DNA of 64,000 nucleotides from Croceimicrobium sp963977415 (GTDB lineage Bacteria; Bacteroidota; Bacteroidia; Flavobacteriales; Schleiferiaceae). The notes beneath the pieces are model-generated. The model worked only from the letters and a program-made list of their open reading frames with translations, was not told the origin of the DNA and did no database searches. The DNA lies in contig CAXBOS010000006.1 of NCBI GenBank assembly GCA_963977415.1, positions 124,001-188,000 of the forward strand, written 5' to 3'. Below are positions 24,511-33,683 of the stretch, piece by piece. Positions within the stretch are counted from its first letter, which is position 1; each line of letters begins with the position of its first letter. The translations under genes were made by a program, and so were the position numbers.

Positions 24511-25479
24511 AATGGTTAGTCTTTTATCTCCAGATTTAGAAAATAAATTCTTTTCAATTCCCATTTTCAGGTCTCGACTAGCTGAAGCGCTACTTAAATG
24601 CCTGAAGACCTCCATATAGTCCTTTCTGGTAAATGAAACCTTGTTGAGGGAGCAAAAATGAAATAATCGATCTTCCTGCGACATATTCACAGAAACGGAA
24701 TTTCCTATTAACTCCGCCAGAGTATCATTAACAACCGAAAGCATATATTCAATGAACAAGGTCGAGTTTCCTGTTTTGTCACAGATAGATAACACTTTGT
24801 AATAGTCTTCCTGCGATTTTGATATTAATGTTTCAAAAGGCAAGTATTGAAAAACAGGATATTGAGACATTAAAATTATTGTTTGCCACAATCGTCCCAT
24901 TCTTCCGTTTCCGTCTTTGAAGGGATGAATAAATTCCATTTCATAATGAAAAACGCAACTTTTTATTAAAATAATTTCCTCGTCACTTTTGAGGTAAGCG
25001 AATAAGTCTTTCATCAAATACTGAACATTCTTAGCAGATGGAGCGAAGTGTTCAACTTTGGAACCTTTTAAAATGCCCACCCCTTCCTTGCGAAAGGCTC
25101 CAGGATGATCGATTAAGCCTTCCATCAGTGTCTGGTGCGCCTCTAAAAAGGAATGAACGGAATCAAATTTATAGGCCCTAATATTCTCATAAACCTGTAA
25201 GGCATTTTGCACTTCCTGGATGTCTTTTGTAGGCCCTATAACCCTTTTGTCCTCCAGTATAGCAGTTATTTGCTGCTCAGTTAAAGTATTGCCTTCAATC
25301 TGCAAAGAAGAGTGTATCGTTTTAATTTGGTTCTGCTTCCGAAGGCTAGGAGATGATTTTATTAAGAATGAGGCATTTACTTCTCCAATTTTTTCGGAGA
25401 TACTAGTTAGTAATCCTAAAATCTTGCTGTTAATTTCATAAGGAGGCCGCATAGCTATAGTATCATTTGATAGTATCAA
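24490..25479 (-). CDS. Fic family protein, class II (autoinhibited AMPylase)
   Basis: The core motif HPFKDGNGRMGR spans residues 185-196, matching HPFx(D/E)GNGRxxR, the site that transfers AMP from ATP to a hydroxyl of a target protein. The N-terminal inhibitory helix carries SLQIEG at residues 58-63 (consensus S/TxxxEG/N), so this is a class II, self-inhibited Fic. Residues 260-329 resemble a winged helix (KVSFTRKDYMEVFRHLSSASASRD). The start may be Met10 (MRPPYEINSK, 25452) as in homologues. It is a stand-alone gene; the last codons lie in a duplicated segment. Confidence 0.9.
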   Translation of the reverse strand: MILSNDTIAMRPPYEINSKILGLLTSISEKIGEVNASFLIKSSPSLRKQNQIKTIHSSLQIEGNTLTEQQITAILEDKRVIGPTKDIQEVQNALQVYENIRAYKFDSVHSFLEAHQTLMEGLIDHPGAFRKEGVGILKGSKVEHFAPSAKNVQYLMKDLFAYLKSDEEIILIKSCVFHYEMEFIHPFKDGNGRMGRLWQTIILMSQYPVFQYLPFETLISKSQEDYYKVLSICDKTGNSTLFIEYMLSVVNDTLAELIGNSVSVNMSQEDRLFHFCSLNKVSFTRKDYMEVFRHLSSASASRDLKMGIEKNLFSKSGDKRLTIYQLKKK

Positions 25480-25504
25480 AGCTAGGGCTTTCTATGGAAT
25501 TAAG

Positions 25505-25550
25505 GACTTTTTGGTCTCAATACTCAGATCTAATAGCGCAGCGGTCTACT
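25505..25550. repeat. Dispersed repeat family B, copy 1
   Basis: TCTCAATACTC...AATAGCGCAGCGGTCT recurs near 28354-28400 and 28612-28655, and in degenerate form in the array at 32616 and 33129. It fills the gap between the Fic and subtilase genes. Confidence 0.6.
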
Positions 25551-25557
25551 ATCTCCA

Positions 25558-28167
25558 TCAAGGCTTCTTCACAAACTTTATACTCCCCCAGCCCGCGTCA
25601 TTTGCTATCAGACTATAAACACCAGCGGGCCAATGGGCTAAAGACAATTTAAAGCTTGACTCCTTTAGTTCACCCTGCCATACTTTTTGCCCTCTGCTAT
25701 CGAAAATACTGAGCGACAAAGGCTCGCTTAGACTACGGCTCGTTTCTATGTTGAGATAATTCTGCGTAGGGTTAGGATACACTTTTAAGAATGTTTCTGC
25801 GCGATTTTCTATCTGCCCTAAGGGATCCCAAAGCCCTTGATAAACGCTAATATTATCGAGGTATAAATTATTACCGTTGCGATTAACGCCTCTAAAAAGC
25901 AGTATTATTTCTTGCCCGGCATAGGCACTTAAATCGACCGTATCGCGCAGCCAGTCTGCTCGACTGTTCGGGCTGAAGTTCCCGCCATTAGTACTAACCG
26001 TTGCTAAACTAATACCTGCCTTTTGGTAAACTTGGCTATAGCTTTGGCCACAATCTGTAGATACTAATACGTGTAAACTGTCTTGCAAGGAGCTAATACT
26101 TCCCCTGGCTTCATAGGCATAATCAAAGGCTAAGGTGGCCTTGGTATTTGCACTTAAGCTTAAGCGAGCGCTGTATAAATCATCGTATTGACTTTCGCGG
26201 GGCAGGTAGTCACTAAAGTAGATGGCTCTAGCACTAGTGTTGCCGGGCCAGCCCTTAACGCTAGCGGTATCCCAGCCCAAGCCGCCATCGGGATTATACG
26301 TATTCCAAACGCTCAAGCTAGCTTCAAAATCTTCCGTAAAGGCCAGGTTGGCTTCTTTAATTCGCTCCTGGCGGATGTAATAGTTGTTGTTAATACTATC
26401 GTACTCGGTAAAGCTAGTGCTAGCATGAAACTGCCACACATGATAGCCTTTGGGAATACTCAGCGGAGTGGATAAATAGACCAAAGCCGTGTCACCAAAA
26501 GCTTGTAGTTTACTGGTATTAAGCTGCTGACTATGCACCAAGACGCCATCGCGGTAAACGCTAATGTTTATAGCATTAATTGCCTGAAGGCCTTTATTGG
26601 TAAAATTAAGTTGAGGCCTAAAGCTGGTATCGCAAGAAAAGGGCTCACTGGCTGGCGCTAGCACGGAGCTCAACTCTAAATCGTAATCAATTTGTTGCGG
26701 ATCTACGGGAGTGTAAGTTTGACTTAAAAGGGTAAATGCGGCATCAACATCTATCAGCCCACGACCAAAAGTATTGTCTTCACCGGCTGGACCCATATCT
26801 ATAGCCGAAAAATAAAGAGCTTCCATCAGATCTTTACCACTAAGCTGGGGAAAGGCTTCTTTTAAAAGTAAAATCGCCCCCGAAACATGCGGAGAAGCCA
26901 TGCTGGTTCCCGAAATAACATTATAGCCATCGGCTCCCCAAGCGGAACGAACGTTTTGTCCGGGAACCACCACTTCGGGGTGAATACTTAAAGGCCCATT
27001 CCCAGGGCACTGACTGGGTCCACGCGTAGAAAAACCACTGATCGGGTAAGGGAAACTTTGATTGCCATCGATACTACCTACACAAAAGGTGTTTACCAAA
27101 TTAGTGTTGATGCGTTGCGGGGCATTGAGGCCCACATTATTAGGACCTGTATTTCCCCCCGAAAACACATTGGCTATCCCGGCCGCTTCAATGGTGTTCA
27201 TTAAGCGGGGCACAAAACCACCACACTGAGCGGTATCGATAATATCGCGCCAGCGCCAGCTATTGTTAATTACATCGGGTATATCGTGAATGGTATTGGT
27301 ATCTCCATCGGGATTGAGCGCCCATTCGAAGCCAGCAATTAAGAAAGCTTGTGGGGGCAAAGCTGCCGCGGTACTGGCATTAATTAAATCGTTCGCCAGC
27401 CAATACGACCCGAAAGCCACACCAATCGTATCTGCCGTAGCGGTATCCAAACCAGCAGCGGTACCTAAAACATGGGTGCCATGACTACTTAAAGCCCCCG
27501 AAGGTGTGGGCGAGAATAATCCAAACCAGGAGGCATTAGCGGGTGACCTAAGACCCATATAACGATCTTTGAAGCTGGGATGCTCGTCCCAAATCCCCGA
27601 ATCGAAAATATACACTTTACGTCCCCGACCGGTATAACCACGCGCCCACATGGCTGGGGCATTAATCGCGATTAAACCTGGCTCTACGCCTGACAACGTC
27701 GTTTTGTTGCTTTTAAAATTGCTGTTTATTTCTACTGGGGCATCTAGCGTAAGCTCGCCTTTTGACCATTTAATTTGCTGTACCGCGGGCAATTGGGCTA
27801 GGTCTAAAATTAAAGATCCGGGTAATTGCGCCACCCAGGCATTGAGTATGTAAAAACTGCGGTATTGACTTGCAGGGATCTGCGCTTTAGCCAACAGATT
27901 TAAAGCTTCTTTTTGACTGCTTGCTGCTTGACGGCCTAAAAGGCGGTTTAATATTTGGCTGCGTTGCGGCGCGCTTAACTGCCTTTGATCGAAAGATAAA
28001 GCAAGCGAATCGAGGTTTAAAGGACTGTAGAATTCTATGAAAACAGGCTGAATCGCTTCCGGGTTCTCTCTTATGGCCTTTTCTAAACTAGGACTGATTT
28101 GAGCAAAGGCCGCGATACTAAATAAAATAAAGCAAGCGAGAAGAAAAAGACTTTTAATGGAGGGCAT
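25558..28167 (-). CDS. T9SS-secreted subtilisin-like serine peptidase (S8)
   Basis: The 869-residue precursor has a signal peptide (ending FAQI), a propeptide to about residue 160 and a subtilase domain. The catalytic triad is Asp189 (YIFDSGIWD), His229 (SSHGTHV) and Ser422 (SGTSMASPH), with oxyanion Asn301 in NNSW. A CARDB-like domain (about 500-600) and a MAM-like jelly roll (about 605-775) follow. A T9SS sorting domain (VYPNPTQN) ends the protein. It is an extracellular protease for protein breakdown, probably released outside the outer membrane. All catalytic residues are present. Confidence 0.92.
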   Translation of the reverse strand: MPSIKSLFLLACFILFSIAAFAQISPSLEKAIRENPEAIQPVFIEFYSPLNLDSLALSFDQRQLSAPQRSQILNRLLGRQAASSQKEALNLLAKAQIPASQYRSFYILNAWVAQLPGSLILDLAQLPAVQQIKWSKGELTLDAPVEINSNFKSNKTTLSGVEPGLIAINAPAMWARGYTGRGRKVYIFDSGIWDEHPSFKDRYMGLRSPANASWFGLFSPTPSGALSSHGTHVLGTAAGLDTATADTIGVAFGSYWLANDLINASTAAALPPQAFLIAGFEWALNPDGDTNTIHDIPDVINNSWRWRDIIDTAQCGGFVPRLMNTIEAAGIANVFSGGNTGPNNVGLNAPQRINTNLVNTFCVGSIDGNQSFPYPISGFSTRGPSQCPGNGPLSIHPEVVVPGQNVRSAWGADGYNVISGTSMASPHVSGAILLLKEAFPQLSGKDLMEALYFSAIDMGPAGEDNTFGRGLIDVDAAFTLLSQTYTPVDPQQIDYDLELSSVLAPASEPFSCDTSFRPQLNFTNKGLQAINAINISVYRDGVLVHSQQLNTSKLQAFGDTALVYLSTPLSIPKGYHVWQFHASTSFTEYDSINNNYYIRQERIKEANLAFTEDFEASLSVWNTYNPDGGLGWDTASVKGWPGNTSARAIYFSDYLPRESQYDDLYSARLSLSANTKATLAFDYAYEARGSISSLQDSLHVLVSTDCGQSYSQVYQKAGISLATVSTNGGNFSPNSRADWLRDTVDLSAYAGQEIILLFRGVNRNGNNLYLDNISVYQGLWDPLGQIENRAETFLKVYPNPTQNYLNIETSRSLSEPLSLSIFDSRGQKVWQGELKESSFKLSLAHWPAGVYSLIANDAGWGSIKFVKKP

Positions 28168-28663
28168 AATCTTATTTTGAGTGCTTGAAAGTAAACATTA
28201 AGCGTAATATGATCTAATGTAAAGTTGGGTTGTTTTTTCTTGCGCTTGGAAAAGGGGGGTTATACCCTGTTCAGAGCAGCTATTGAATATTTAAGGTTCA
28301 TCTCAAAACAGATAAATCATTTTCCATTCAAAGACGAGACTATACTAGTATTGTAGTACCCAGCCTCAATACTCACTACCAATAGCGCAGCGGCCTTAAT
28401 ACAAGTCTACTTAGTCGCGATAAATCGCGCCTCTACCCGAAATAGAATTGAATAACAATTGGATTTTCCGACCCAGCGACCCAGCGATAAATAGCAGGGC
28501 CCTAGAGCAATAGTATTCATTTTGGAGAATAAGGTCTTCACCTATTCGCCAACCCAGTTGCAATACTGTTTAACTGCCTTCCATTCAAAAACGAAACTAT
28601 CCAAGCATTGCAGTACCCAATCTCACTACTCACTACTCATAGCGCAGCGGTCTTCATACTAAC
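28168..28663. repeat. Repeat-filled gap between paaD and the subtilase gene
   Basis: The 496-bp region has two related blocks about 257 bp apart, 28321-28400 and 28578-28655. Both read CCATTCAAA-ACGA-ACTAT, then TTG-AGTACCCA, then CTCACTAC, then ATAGCGCAGCGG. The family B string is also at 25534. No ORF was found. Confidence 0.65.
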
Positions 28664-29149
28664 TCACAAACACTTGAAATAATCGAAAGGCTCTTTACAG
28701 TCGTGGCATTTATACAGAGATTTACAAGCGGTGGAACCAAACTGACTAATTAATTCGGTATCGCGTGATTTACAATGCGGGCAAGTGACTTTTTTGGCTT
28801 CACCGAATAATACGGACTTATCGGCCGAACTTCCCTCGGGGGGGGCAATGCCGTATTCCTGCAATTTCTGCTTACCTTTTTCGGTCATCCAGTCGGTGGT
28901 CCAAGCAGGCGAAAGCACCATTTTAACTTGAGCGCCTTCAATGCCTTCTTGCTTCAGCTTTTCGAGGATATTGGCTTCAATTTCATTCATAGCCGGACAG
29001 CCAGAATAGGTAGGCGTTATGCTAATACGCCAGTGTTTATACAGATATTCCACTGCGCGAACTACGCCTAAATCTACTACCGTTAAAACGGGGATTTCAG
29101 GATCTGAGACCTCTTCTAACCACTGCCAAATTTGCTCTTCCTGCTGCAC
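28664..29149 (-). CDS. paaD: 1,2-phenylacetyl-CoA epoxidase subunit PaaD
   Basis: The 161-residue protein has an N-terminal MIP18/DUF59-like domain (EVSDPEIPVLTVVDLGVVR, residues about 14-32; YSGCPAMNEIE) and a C-terminal zinc ribbon. The ribbon cysteines are 123, 126, 142, 148, 151 and 160 (CPHC, KCHDC). PaaD is thought to help mature the metal centres of the PaaABCE oxygenase. It is 17 bp downstream of paaC. Confidence 0.93.
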   Translation of the reverse strand: MQQEEQIWQWLEEVSDPEIPVLTVVDLGVVRAVEYLYKHWRISITPTYSGCPAMNEIEANILEKLKQEGIEGAQVKMVLSPAWTTDWMTEKGKQKLQEYGIAPPEGSSADKSVLFGEAKKVTCPHCKSRDTELISQFGSTACKSLYKCHDCKEPFDYFKCL

Positions 29150-29166
29150 GATCTCAATTTTTTAAT

Positions 29167-29919
29167 TTACCATTTCGCCTCGGGGTGCATACGGGGAATA
29201 TGTTGCATTTCGGCTAAAATAAAACCGAGGTATTCGGTGTGATCGCCTTGCTTACCGCCGCTTTGCATCCACTCGCCGCTGGGCTTTTCCAGTTTGGCCA
29301 AATCTAAGATTTGATCTACTTTTTCATGCCAGCGCTCTTTAATAGCGTTAAGATCCGCTCCAATGCCAGCTTGTAGCATCGCTTCGTCAACCGCGTCTGG
29401 AGTAAACATTTCGCCGCTCCACTCCCATAATTCGTTTAGGGAATTTTGCACACGTGTATGACTTTCTTCGGTACCATCGCCTAAGCGAATTAACCATTCA
29501 GCGCTCCATTGCGCGTGGTAACTAATCTCTTTAATGGCTTTTTGGGCTACCGAACGGATGGTTTCATCTTTACTTTGTAGTAAGTCGGTATAGAGAAAGT
29601 AGTTGAAGGTGTCGAATAAAAACTGGCGACAAATGGTTTTACCCCAATCGCCATTTTCTAATTCTAATAGTAAGAGGTTGTGGTATTCGAAGACATCGCG
29701 GAAAAAAGCCACTTTGTCTTCGGTAAAACCTTCCCCCTGCTGCTCGGCGGCATAGTTGAGTAACATACGGGCCTGACCTAAATGATCTAGCGCAATATTA
29801 GAAAGGGCGATATCTTGCTCTAAGATGGGTCCATGTCCACACCATTCGGCCAAACGCTGACCTAAAATGAGAGCATTGTCGCCTAATCTTAAAGTATATT
29901 CTAGTAATTCTTTGTTCAC
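29167..29919 (-). CDS. paaC: 1,2-phenylacetyl-CoA epoxidase structural subunit PaaC
   Basis: The 250-residue protein is the ferritin-like structural partner of PaaA. Features are GDNALILGQRLAEWCGHGP near residue 12, DIALSNIALDHLGQAR (about 36-51) and EISYHAQWSAEWLIRLGDGT (about 131-150). The C-terminus TEYLGFILAEMQHIPRMHP matches PaaC. It has no functional diiron site in characterised homologues. It lies between paaB and paaD with gaps of 41 and 17 bp. Confidence 0.93.
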   Translation of the reverse strand: MNKELLEYTLRLGDNALILGQRLAEWCGHGPILEQDIALSNIALDHLGQARMLLNYAAEQQGEGFTEDKVAFFRDVFEYHNLLLLELENGDWGKTICRQFLFDTFNYFLYTDLLQSKDETIRSVAQKAIKEISYHAQWSAEWLIRLGDGTEESHTRVQNSLNELWEWSGEMFTPDAVDEAMLQAGIGADLNAIKERWHEKVDQILDLAKLEKPSGEWMQSGGKQGDHTEYLGFILAEMQHIPRMHPEAKW

Positions 29920-29960
29920 AATTCTGATTTCAACAATTAAGCAATTCCGAAATTTAAAGC

Positions 29961-30251
29961 CTACATGTGGCCGATTTCATCAGGAATTTCATAAAACGTA
30001 GGATGACGGTACACTTTGTCATCGGCGGGCGTAAACAAAGGCTCGCTTTCGTCGGGACTGGAGGCGGTAACGGCATCTGAAGGGATTACCCAAATACTAA
30101 TGCCCTCACTGCGACGTGTATATACATCACGGGCGTTTTTAATGGCCATTTCGGCATCAGGAGCGTGCAAGCTACCCACGTGTTTGTGGCTTAAACCGTT
30201 TCGAGAGCGAATAAATACCTCCCAAATTTTCCAGTTATCCTTAGTTGACAT
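29961..30251 (-). CDS. paaB: 1,2-phenylacetyl-CoA epoxidase subunit PaaB
   Basis: The 96-residue protein contains WEVFIRSRNGLSHKHVGSLH, ALKNARDVYTRR-like sequence (AIKNARDVYTRRSEG) and the C-terminal HPTFYEIPDEIGHM, all typical of PaaB. It is a small bridging subunit of the oxygenase complex. It sits 46 bp after paaA. Confidence 0.94.
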   Translation of the reverse strand: MSTKDNWKIWEVFIRSRNGLSHKHVGSLHAPDAEMAIKNARDVYTRRSEGISIWVIPSDAVTASSPDESEPLFTPADDKVYRHPTFYEIPDEIGHM

Positions 30252-30297
30252 GCTATTGTTTTCTTTATTAGTTCTAGGTTAGTTTGGCGAGCAAGTT

Positions 30298-31254
30298 TTA
30301 AGCGGCGTGTGTTTCATTCTTCTTACGAGCGGCCTGCTTTTCTGCGTAAGCGTTTGCTGCCTCGCGTACCCAAGCTCCTTCATCATGTGCCTTATTACGA
30401 GCCTCTAAACGTTGCTTATTGCACTTGCCGTTTCCTTTAATAACGTTGTAAAATTCCTCCCAATCGATTTCACCGTAGTTATAATGACCAGTTTCCTCAT
30501 TCCATTTTAAATCAGGATCGGGAATGGTTAAACCAAGGTATTCTGCTTGGGGAACGGTTTTATCGATAAACTCTTGACGAAGCTCATCGTTACTTTTGCG
30601 CTTAATTTTCCACTTCATGCTTTGTGCAGAATTGGGCGAATTATCATCGCTTGGACCAAACATCATTATCGAAGGCCACCACCAGCGGTTTAAGGCATCT
30701 TGCGCAAGCTTTTTCTGAGCGGGTGTTCCTTTGGCTAAAGTCATGGTAATTTCATAACCTTGGCGTTGGTGGAAACTTTCTTCTTTACAAATACGCACCA
30801 TGGCACGGGCATAAGGACCGTAAGAAGTGCGACATAGCATCACTTGATTAGCAATGGCCGCTCCGTCTACCAACCAACCAATAGCGCCCATATCGGCCCA
30901 AGTGGGAGTAGGATAGTTAAAAATCGAGCTGTATTTTGCTTTGCCACTTAAAAGGTCCGCTACCAAATCTTGGCGATCTGCACCAAGGGTTTCGGCGGCA
31001 CTGTAAAGATAAAGACCATGACCGGCCTCATCTTGTACCTTAGCTAGCAGGGCGATTTTGCGTCGCAGAGAGGGAGCACGAGTAATCCAATTCGCTTCAG
31101 GTAGCATCCCTACCACCTCAGAATGAGCGTGTTGGGAAATTTGACGAATTAGAGTTTTGCGATATTTCTCAGGCATCCAATCCTTAGGCTCAACTTTATT
31201 TTCTCCGTCTACATAGTTCTGGAAGCGATCTTCCAAATTCATTTCTTTCGTCAT
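30298..31254 (-). CDS. paaA: 1,2-phenylacetyl-CoA epoxidase catalytic subunit PaaA
   Basis: This is the diiron oxygenase subunit (318 aa) that epoxidises the aromatic ring of phenylacetyl-CoA using O2. The ExxH metal motifs are E76-H79 (QDEAGHGLY) and E159-H162 (KEESFHQRQ), in a four-helix ferritin-like fold. The substrate-binding C-terminal region includes WNEETGHYNYGEIDWEEF. It is the first gene of paaABCD and shares a 114-bp divergent promoter region with paaE. The length equals that of characterised PaaA proteins. Confidence 0.95.
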   Translation of the reverse strand: MTKEMNLEDRFQNYVDGENKVEPKDWMPEKYRKTLIRQISQHAHSEVVGMLPEANWITRAPSLRRKIALLAKVQDEAGHGLYLYSAAETLGADRQDLVADLLSGKAKYSSIFNYPTPTWADMGAIGWLVDGAAIANQVMLCRTSYGPYARAMVRICKEESFHQRQGYEITMTLAKGTPAQKKLAQDALNRWWWPSIMMFGPSDDNSPNSAQSMKWKIKRKSNDELRQEFIDKTVPQAEYLGLTIPDPDLKWNEETGHYNYGEIDWEEFYNVIKGNGKCNKQRLEARNKAHDEGAWVREAANAYAEKQAARKKNETHAA

Positions 31255-31279
31255 AGTGTATTTCTTTAAGAGGTGGTTA

Positions 31280-31351
31280 CAAAGATATAATCTAAAAGAT
31301 AAACTTAAAGCCTTTGCAAATTGTTCCTAAAAGATTGAGAACTTACATTTG
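31280..31351. promoter_or_regulatory. Divergent paaA / paaE promoter region
   Basis: Toward paaE, TTG at 31321 and TACATTTG at 31344-31351 form a good Bacteroidota promoter with a leader of about 12-18 nt. Toward paaA, TATCTTTG on the minus strand (31280-31287) is a perfect -7 element. The two promoters are separate but close, so one regulator bound between them could control both sides. Confidence 0.6.
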
Positions 31352-31368
31352 TAGCCTTATATAGAATT

Positions 31369-32514
31369 ATGTTAAACTTTTTCAAAAAATCGAAAAACAG
31401 CGCTAAAGACCTTTTCACCAATGAAAAGAAAGCTGGTCGACCTAAATTTCACTCGCTTAAGGTAAGTGATATTCGCAGAGAAACGGCCGATTGTGTATCG
31501 GTTGCTTTTTATGTGCCCGCTGAACTGAGCGAAGAATACCGTTTTAGCCCGGGTCAATACCTCACTTTAGAAACTGAAATTGCCGGCGAAAAAGTTCGTC
31601 GCTCCTACTCGCTTTGCTCCAGTCCTTTCGACGGAGAATTAAGAGTAGCCATTAAACAAGTAGAAGGCGGAAAATTCTCTACTTGGGCTAATTCTGATTT
31701 AACTGTGGGCAGCGAAATGCAAGTGATGAGTCCAGACGGAAAATTCACCGCAAAAATTGATGGCACTCAAAAACATAATTATGTTGCCTTTGCGGCAGGA
31801 TCTGGTATCACGCCCATTTACAGCATTCTAAAATCAGTTTTAGAGGAAGAACCTAATAGTTCTTTTACCTTGTTTTACGGGAATAAAACTTCCAAGTCGG
31901 TAATTTTTAAGGAGCAGATTGAAGCCCTTAAAAACACTTATATGAACCGCCTAGAAGTGCATCACGTTTTAAGCCGCGAAGACCAAGGGTCGGATCTATT
32001 AAAAGGAAGAATTGACGCTCTTAAGTGCAGTGATTTCTCCGAGCGCTTCTTTGATATTAAAGAAGTGAGTGGCTATTTCCTTTGCGGGCCTGAAGCGATG
32101 ATTAACGGCGTAAGTGCCAAATTACAGGACTTAGGCGCAGAGAAATCAACCATACACTTTGAACTATTTACTTCACCCACCGATGCTTTAGCAGGAAAAA
32201 CTAAGGTTGAAAAGAAATCAACCGGTTCTAAAGTAGATAGTAAGCTTACCGTTATTTTAGATGGTGACGAAACCCATTTCGACCTCAACGCCGATGGCGA
32301 TTCTGTTTTAGATGCGGCCTTAGACGCTGGTGCTGATGTGCCCTACGCTTGTAAAGGAGCAGTTTGTTGTACTTGCCGCGCTAAAGTTTTAGAAGGCGAA
32401 GTGGAAATGGATATGAACTACGCCCTTGAAGACGATGAGGTGGCAGACGGCTATGTACTTACTTGCCAAAGTCACCCGCGCAGCGAAAAGGTGGTTATAA
32501 GTTTTGACGATTAA
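31369..32514 (+). CDS. paaE: 1,2-phenylacetyl-CoA epoxidase reductase subunit PaaE
   Basis: The 381-residue reductase passes electrons from NADPH to PaaA. The FAD domain has RRSYSLCSSP (about residues 76-85). The NADP domain has AAGSGITPIYSIL (about 143-155) and YFLCGPEAMI. The C-terminal plant-type ferredoxin has Cys328, Cys333, Cys336 and Cys366 (CKGAVCCTC ... LTCQSHP). It is divergent from paaABCD, whereas in many bacteria it is the last gene of one paaABCDE operon. A terminator follows directly. Confidence 0.94.
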   Translation: MLNFFKKSKNSAKDLFTNEKKAGRPKFHSLKVSDIRRETADCVSVAFYVPAELSEEYRFSPGQYLTLETEIAGEKVRRSYSLCSSPFDGELRVAIKQVEGGKFSTWANSDLTVGSEMQVMSPDGKFTAKIDGTQKHNYVAFAAGSGITPIYSILKSVLEEEPNSSFTLFYGNKTSKSVIFKEQIEALKNTYMNRLEVHHVLSREDQGSDLLKGRIDALKCSDFSERFFDIKEVSGYFLCGPEAMINGVSAKLQDLGAEKSTIHFELFTSPTDALAGKTKVEKKSTGSKVDSKLTVILDGDETHFDLNADGDSVLDAALDAGADVPYACKGAVCCTCRAKVLEGEVEMDMNYALEDDEVADGYVLTCQSHPRSEKVVISFDD

Positions 32515-32517
32515 TTG

Positions 32518-32541
32518 AAAAGCCCTTCGGGGCTTTTTTTA
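32518..32541 (+). terminator. Rho-independent terminator of paaE
   Basis: AAAAGCCC-TTCG-GGGCTTTT followed by T residues, starting four bases after the paaE stop codon. The UUCG tetraloop makes it very stable. Confidence 0.92.
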
Positions 32542-32572
32542 TGGTTTGGGTAGAAGTAAATTAGATTCTGAA

Positions 32573-33683
32573 ACCAATCTGTCCGTCGAAGGTAAAACCT
32601 CCATCAATATCGTCATGCAATCTCACTACTCTGTACTCAAATCTCATTACTATTCCAGCGGTCTCAATAGAATATAAACCGAGAATCCGCAGCTGCCGCA
32701 GCTTGGGTTTTCGTGGTTATTCAATACTACCCATAAATCGCAGCTGCCGCAGCTCTTTTGATTGAGAACCAATGGCAATGGAACTCCTTCCACCAACCCC
32801 AACTAGAAATCGCAGGGCTATGGAACTATCGAATCACAATTGAATTTCCTCGCCACCGTCGATTTAAAATTAAACAGTCTTTCGAAGGTAAAACCTCCAT
32901 CAGTATCGCCATGCAATCTCACTACTCAATACTCAAATCTCGGTACTATTACAGCCTTCTCAATATACTATATAAACCGTGAATCCGCAGCTGCCGCAGC
33001 TCTTTTGATTGAGAACCAATGGCAATGGAACTCCTTCCGCCAACCCCAGGTATAAATAGCAGGGCTAGGGAACCGTCGATTAAAAACCAATCTGTCCGTC
33101 GAAGGTAAAACCTCCATCAATATCGCCATGCAATCTCACTACTTTGTACTCAAATCTCGGTACTATTCCAGCGGTCTCAATAGAATATAAACTGAGAATC
33201 CGCAGCTGACGCAGCTTGAGTTTTCGTGGTTATTCAATACTACCCATAAATCGCAGCTGCCGCAGCTCTTTTGATTGAGAACCAATGGCAATGGAACTCC
33301 TTCCACCAACCCCAACTAGAAATCGCAGGGCTATGGAACTATCGAATCACAATTGAATTTCCTCGCCACCGTCGATTTAAAATTAAACAGTCTTTCGAAG
33401 GTAAAACCTCCATCAGTATCGCCATGCAATCTCACTACTCAATACTCAAATCTCGGTACTATTACAGCCTTCTCAATATACTATATAAACCGTGAATCCG
33501 CAGCTGCCGCAGCTCTTTTGATTGAGAACCAATGGCAATGGAACTCCTTCCACCAACCCTAGCGGCAAATCGCAGGGCTATGTAATTGTTGATTTAAAAC
33601 CTATCAGTCCTTCGAAGGTAAGACCTCCATCAATATCGTCATGCAATCTCAATACTCTGTACTTTGTACTCTGTACTCTGCAT
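32573..33683. repeat. Alternating 296/217-bp higher-order repeat array
   Basis: The 1.1-kb gap is built from a 513-bp unit (32573-33085) repeated at 33086-33598, with a third partial start. The string GAAGGTAAAACCTCC begins at 32588, 32884, 33101 and 33397, with a variant at 33614, giving spacings of 296, 217, 296 and 217 bp. Each segment has CATGCAATCTCACTACT. Six copies of CGCAGCTGCCGCAGCT (one with a base change) contain the palindrome AGCTGC-C-GCAGCT. Stretches of over 200 bp are identical between units. Short ORFs inside repeat with the unit and are not genes. Confidence 0.85.

Noticed and set aside
32573..33683. CRISPR array
   Set aside because: Repeat units are long (217-513 bp) with no short identical repeats separated by unique spacers, and there are no cas genes.
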